A DNA stretch of 64,000 nucleotides, taken from Pseudomonadales bacterium. GTDB taxonomy: Bacteria > Pseudomonadota > Gammaproteobacteria > Pseudomonadales > Azotimanducaceae. The position numbers were made by a program, and so were the translations under genes. Below, in pieces: positions 61,758 through 64,000 of this stretch. Where the stretch lies: NCBI GenBank assembly GCA_022825925.1, contig JAJDVW010000071.1:62001-126000 (forward strand). Reading direction: 5' to 3'. Under the pieces are notes generated by a model that had not been told where the DNA came from, did not search any database, and saw nothing but the letters and a program-made list of their open reading frames with translations. Within the stretch, counting starts at the first letter, position 1. The number at the start of each line of letters is the position of its first letter.

Positions 61758-62068
61758 GCCCGCCGGCCGTCGGGTCGCGGATCCGGGACGGCCGGTCCGG
61801 TGTCCGTCGGGGCCCCGGCTCTCGCCGGGGCGGTGTCCCGGGTGTGGCGAATGCGATGCGCCAGCTCGAGGAGGAAGATCTCCCAGATCGTCGGCGGCAC
61901 GATCGCGAGGCCGAGGGCCACGAGGTGCAGGGGGTGCAGGTGGAAACCGTTGCCGTCGTGGAACCAGATCCCCTCGAAGTCGAAGCCGCGGTGCTGCCAG
62001 TAGAGGAGGCCCAGGGTCGTGATGCACACCCCCAGGGCGAGCAGCGCCAGCCGCGATGCGTATCTCAT
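61754..62068 (-). CDS. Small membrane protein
   Basis: 104-residue protein with two or three hydrophobic helices (about 6-24, LALLALGVCITTLGLLYWQH, and 45-70, HLVALGLAIVPPTIWEIFLL) and a proline-rich cytoplasmic tail. No family recognised. ATG 62068 lies 13 bp after the C39-like gene; its stop overlaps the GNAT gene by GTGA. Third positions are GC-rich as in real genes nearby. Confidence 0.7.
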   Translation of the reverse strand: MRYASRLALLALGVCITTLGLLYWQHRGFDFEGIWFHDGNGFHLHPLHLVALGLAIVPPTIWEIFLLELAHRIRHTRDTAPARAGAPTDTGPAVPDPRPDGRRA

Positions 62069-62081
62069 GGCGGTGCGGCCC

Positions 62082-63032
62082 TCATGGCGGCGGCGAAAAC
62101 GCGTAGAAGACGCCGCGCCCGCCCAGCCAGGCGTCCTGGAACTCTTCGAGGTCGTAGCTGCGGGGCACGTCGGTCACGGAGGGGGCGGCGGGATCGTTGA
62201 CCAGCACACGATGATTCTGGATGCCGCGGACGATGACCAGATGTCCGCGGGACGAGCGCAGCGGCGCGCCGGCGAGACCGCCCTCGCCGAAGGCGATGCT
62301 CGCGACGAACGGATGACCGGCGTCGAGAATCCGGCCCGCGGCGTCCCAGTCCGACGTCGCCTCCGTGGCGCCGAGCACGCCCCAGCGGCTCGCGGCCCAC
62401 ACGTTCTGCGGCCAGACGCCGTACAGGTCGGTGGGTCGGTGGTGCGCCGCCGCCAGCAGTTCGTCGAACTCGTGCCGCACGCCCAGGTGGTCGAGCGCCA
62501 TCGACACGCAGGTGGGCGAACAGACCCGCGGTCGGAGCGGTTCCGGCGCGGCCATCTGGGTGCGCGGAGGTACCTCGACCACGGGCGTCTCCATGCGGTC
62601 CGGCGGCCGGACGCTCCCCTCCCGCGGCCGGACGCTTACGACGGCGAGATAGTCGGCCGGCGCGGCGGGGGCATTGACGCAGAACCGCACGCGCGCGCCG
62701 GACAAGGTCGCGGTCGTGTCGAAATAGTCCACGTGCACCCGGCTGCTGCCGCCCGGCAGGTGGGGGTGCTGTTCGGCTGGCCGGCCGCTGCCCGCCGTCA
62801 CGGTCCGGGCCTCGCCGTCGACCAGGACGCTGTGGTGGTCCGGGCTGCCGGGCGCGGCCAGACTCGGAACGATCAGGTGCCCCGGCGGGAGCGCGGGGAG
62901 TGGGACGTCGGCGACGAAGGCATCCTCCGCGCGTCTCCAATCCAGCGTGCCCGGCAGCGGCAACGGGTAGCGCCAGCGGCGTCCCGGTGGCGCGAAGCCG
63001 GCGCGGTGGATAACCTCTTCGCCGTGGCCCAC
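62082..63032 (-). CDS. C39-like cysteine peptidase family protein
   Basis: 316-residue protein. The papain-like C39_2 fold is seen in its second half: Cys171 in RPRVCSPTCVSMALDHLG, His264 in RGHLVIVRGI and Asp280 in VLVNDPAA, the order of a C39 triad. The first 165 residues are a beta-rich domain without a family I know. No signal peptide or ABC transporter domain, so it is not a bacteriocin exporter. The only usable start is GTG 63032, with AGAGGA before it. It begins the operon that ends with ddl, and its 5' end overlaps that of the divergent glutaredoxin-like gene. Confidence 0.78.
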   Translation of the reverse strand: MGHGEEVIHRAGFAPPGRRWRYPLPLPGTLDWRRAEDAFVADVPLPALPPGHLIVPSLAAPGSPDHHSVLVDGEARTVTAGSGRPAEQHPHLPGGSSRVHVDYFDTTATLSGARVRFCVNAPAAPADYLAVVSVRPREGSVRPPDRMETPVVEVPPRTQMAAPEPLRPRVCSPTCVSMALDHLGVRHEFDELLAAAHHRPTDLYGVWPQNVWAASRWGVLGATEATSDWDAAGRILDAGHPFVASIAFGEGGLAGAPLRSSRGHLVIVRGIQNHRVLVNDPAAPSVTDVPRSYDLEEFQDAWLGGRGVFYAFSPPP

Positions 63033-63260
63033 CTGATCCTCTACACCACTTCTGCCTGCTCGGCGTGCGAAGACGCGCTCGAGCGATTACTGGCCCTGGC
63101 CGACCCGCGCGTGCGCACCCTGGTGACCCGCGATGTCGCGGACGACGAGCGCCTCTTCGAACGGTACGCCGCGCGGGTTCCGGTACTGTCGTACCGCGGC
63201 GCGGAACTCGACTGGCCGTTTGCGGAATGCGACATGCGGCGCCTACTCCACGGCGGCTGA
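63006..63260 (+). CDS. Glutaredoxin-like protein
   Basis: About 84-residue thioredoxin-fold protein with the redox motif CSAC (YTTSACSACEDALERLL) and the cis-Pro region ARVPVLSYRGAELDWPF, as in the DUF836 group. GTG 63006 and GTG 63024 are both possible starts; neither has a clear Shine-Dalgarno. The 5' end overlaps that of the C39-like gene by 9-27 bp, and the 3' end overlaps tatD by 18 bp. Probably a thiol-disulfide carrier. Confidence 0.75.
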   Translation: MDNLFAVAHLILYTTSACSACEDALERLLALADPRVRTLVTRDVADDERLFERYAARVPVLSYRGAELDWPFAECDMRRLLHGG

Positions 63261-64000
63261 GCGTTCGGGCGCGGTCTCGGAGCCTTCAGCCGGGGGAGCT
63301 TCCCCGGCCGCTGACGCGTGAGGAAGTGCAGGCTTTTCCCCCGTCGCCGGGGGCGTACTTCCATGCAAGTCCGGCCGGCAAGGGAGCCGGAACAGACGCC
63401 GCGCATTGCGGGCGGTCATGGCGCCGACCTCCTGCGGCGTAGCGTTCCGGCAGCGCGCCACCTCGCGCGCGACCCAGGGCAGGAACGCGGGCTCGTTGCG
63501 CCGGCCGTGCGCCGGGGCCCCGGGGCCCCTTCTCGGCATGGTGCGGGGCAGCAGGTAAGGCGCATCCGTTTCGATCAGCAGGCGTTCGTCGGGGATCAGC
63601 GGGGCGAGTTCCCGCAGCTCGCCCCCGCGCCGCTCGTCGCAGATCCAGCCCGTGATGCCGATGTAGTAGCCGGCGTCGAGCCATGCGTCCAGATCGGCGC
63701 GCGAGCCGGTGAAGCAGTGGATGACCACCCGCTCGGGAACGGCGTCGTGGGCCGCGAGCAGGCGCGCCGTCTCGCCCCCGGAGTCGCGGTCGTGCACGAA
63801 GAGCGGCATGTCGAGCCGGAGCGCGAGCTGGATCTGCGCGGCGAAGACCCCGCGCTGCGCGTCGGGCGGAGAGTAGTTGCGGTGGAAGTCGAGACCCGTC
63901 TCGCCGACGGCGACGACGGCGTCGCGCGCGGCGAGCGCCTCGACGGTCGTGAGCCAGCCGCCCGGCACGGACTTCGCGTCGTGCGGATGTACGCCCGCGG
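63243..64000 (-). CDS. tatD: TatD-family metal-dependent DNase, N-terminus outside window
   Basis: TIM-barrel hydrolase of the TatD family (deoxyribonuclease and quality-control roles). Seen from the right edge: GVHPHDAK, VAVGETGLDFHRN, PLFVHDRD, VVIHCFTGS, and the metal site LIETDAPYLLPR. The barrel continues beyond the window. After the usual C-terminus (NARRLFRLP) the frame adds about 45 Ala/Pro/Glu-rich residues; this tail overlaps the glutaredoxin-like gene end by 18 bp. Confidence 0.92.
   Translation of the reverse strand, partial: AGVHPHDAKSVPGGWLTTVEALAARDAVVAVGETGLDFHRNYSPPDAQRGVFAAQIQLALRLDMPLFVHDRDSGGETARLLAAHDAVPERVVIHCFTGSRADLDAWLDAGYYIGITGWICDERRGGELRELAPLIPDERLLIETDAPYLLPRTMPRRGPGAPAHGRRNEPAFLPWVAREVARCRNATPQEVGAMTARNARRLFRLPCRPDLHGSTPPATGEKPALPHASAAGEAPPAEGSETAPERSAAVE

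Overview
The window is a high-GC, gene-dense stretch of a Gram-negative chromosome. Two core clusters point to a gammaproteobacterium-like organism: methionine aminopeptidase, glnD and dapC on the minus strand, diverging from rpsB-tsf-[gap]-frr-uppS-cdsA-rseP-bamA on the plus strand, an order close to that of Pseudomonas. BamA and RseP show an outer membrane. The accessory genes (TauD and PhyH dioxygenases, an LLM flavin oxidoreductase, a cytochrome P450, an amidase, a Gfo/Idh/MocA oxidoreductase and many peptidases) are typical of uncultured marine or host-associated heterotrophs; this last point is inference. No rRNA, tRNA, prophage, insertion sequence or CRISPR array was seen.

Layout. 0-9 kb: a partial cystathionine beta-synthase-like gene, a TauD dioxygenase, a small retropepsin-like protease, an LLM oxidoreductase followed by a YejBEF peptide importer, then a P450. 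9-14 kb: an ABC exporter of the gliding/auxiliary type, with a GldA-like ATPase, a fused GldF-GldG protein and a DUF4340 protein. 14-19 kb: dapC, glnD and map on the minus strand. 19-27.6 kb: translation and envelope genes, from which pyrH and dxr are missing at their usual sites; the pyrH slot holds the wreck of an AAA ATPase gene. 27.6-36.7 kb: a sugar-type oxidoreductase, tandem PhyH paralogues, a secreted HExxH-TPR peptidase, an amidase, an NTF2-like protein, a HAD protein and an FkbM methyltransferase. 36.7-37.5 kb: two frame-broken coiled-coil genes. 37.5-41.4 kb: divergent GT4 glycosyltransferases around a 14-bp inverted repeat, an ELM1-like protein and a methyltransferase. 41.4-49.4 kb: SDR, cysE, nadK, a MobA-like nucleotidyltransferase with XdhC, DUF2797, pepN.

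49.4-54.4 kb is a MoxR-DUF58-DUF4381-BatA-BatB/C operon. Then follow pyrD, amtB, methylmalonyl-CoA epimerase, a Phd/PIN toxin-antitoxin pair with a palindromic operator candidate, and a five-gene minus-strand operon (C39 peptidase-like protein, small membrane protein, GNAT acetyltransferase, S9 peptidase, D-Ala-D-Ala ligase) joined mostly by 4-base GTGA overlaps. A glutaredoxin-like gene and a partial tatD close the window.

Common themes are nitrogen and peptide economy (GlnD, AmtB, YejBEF, PepN, S9, C39) and envelope building (UppS, CdsA, BamA, Ddl, glycosyltransferases). GTG and TTG starts are frequent. Two genes have no ATG/GTG/TTG at a place that keeps their conserved N-terminus. No single block is clearly a wholly new system. 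The strongest leads are the missing pyrH and dxr, the GldF-GldG fusion operon, the coupled C39-to-Ddl operon, and the inverted repeat between the glycosyltransferases.
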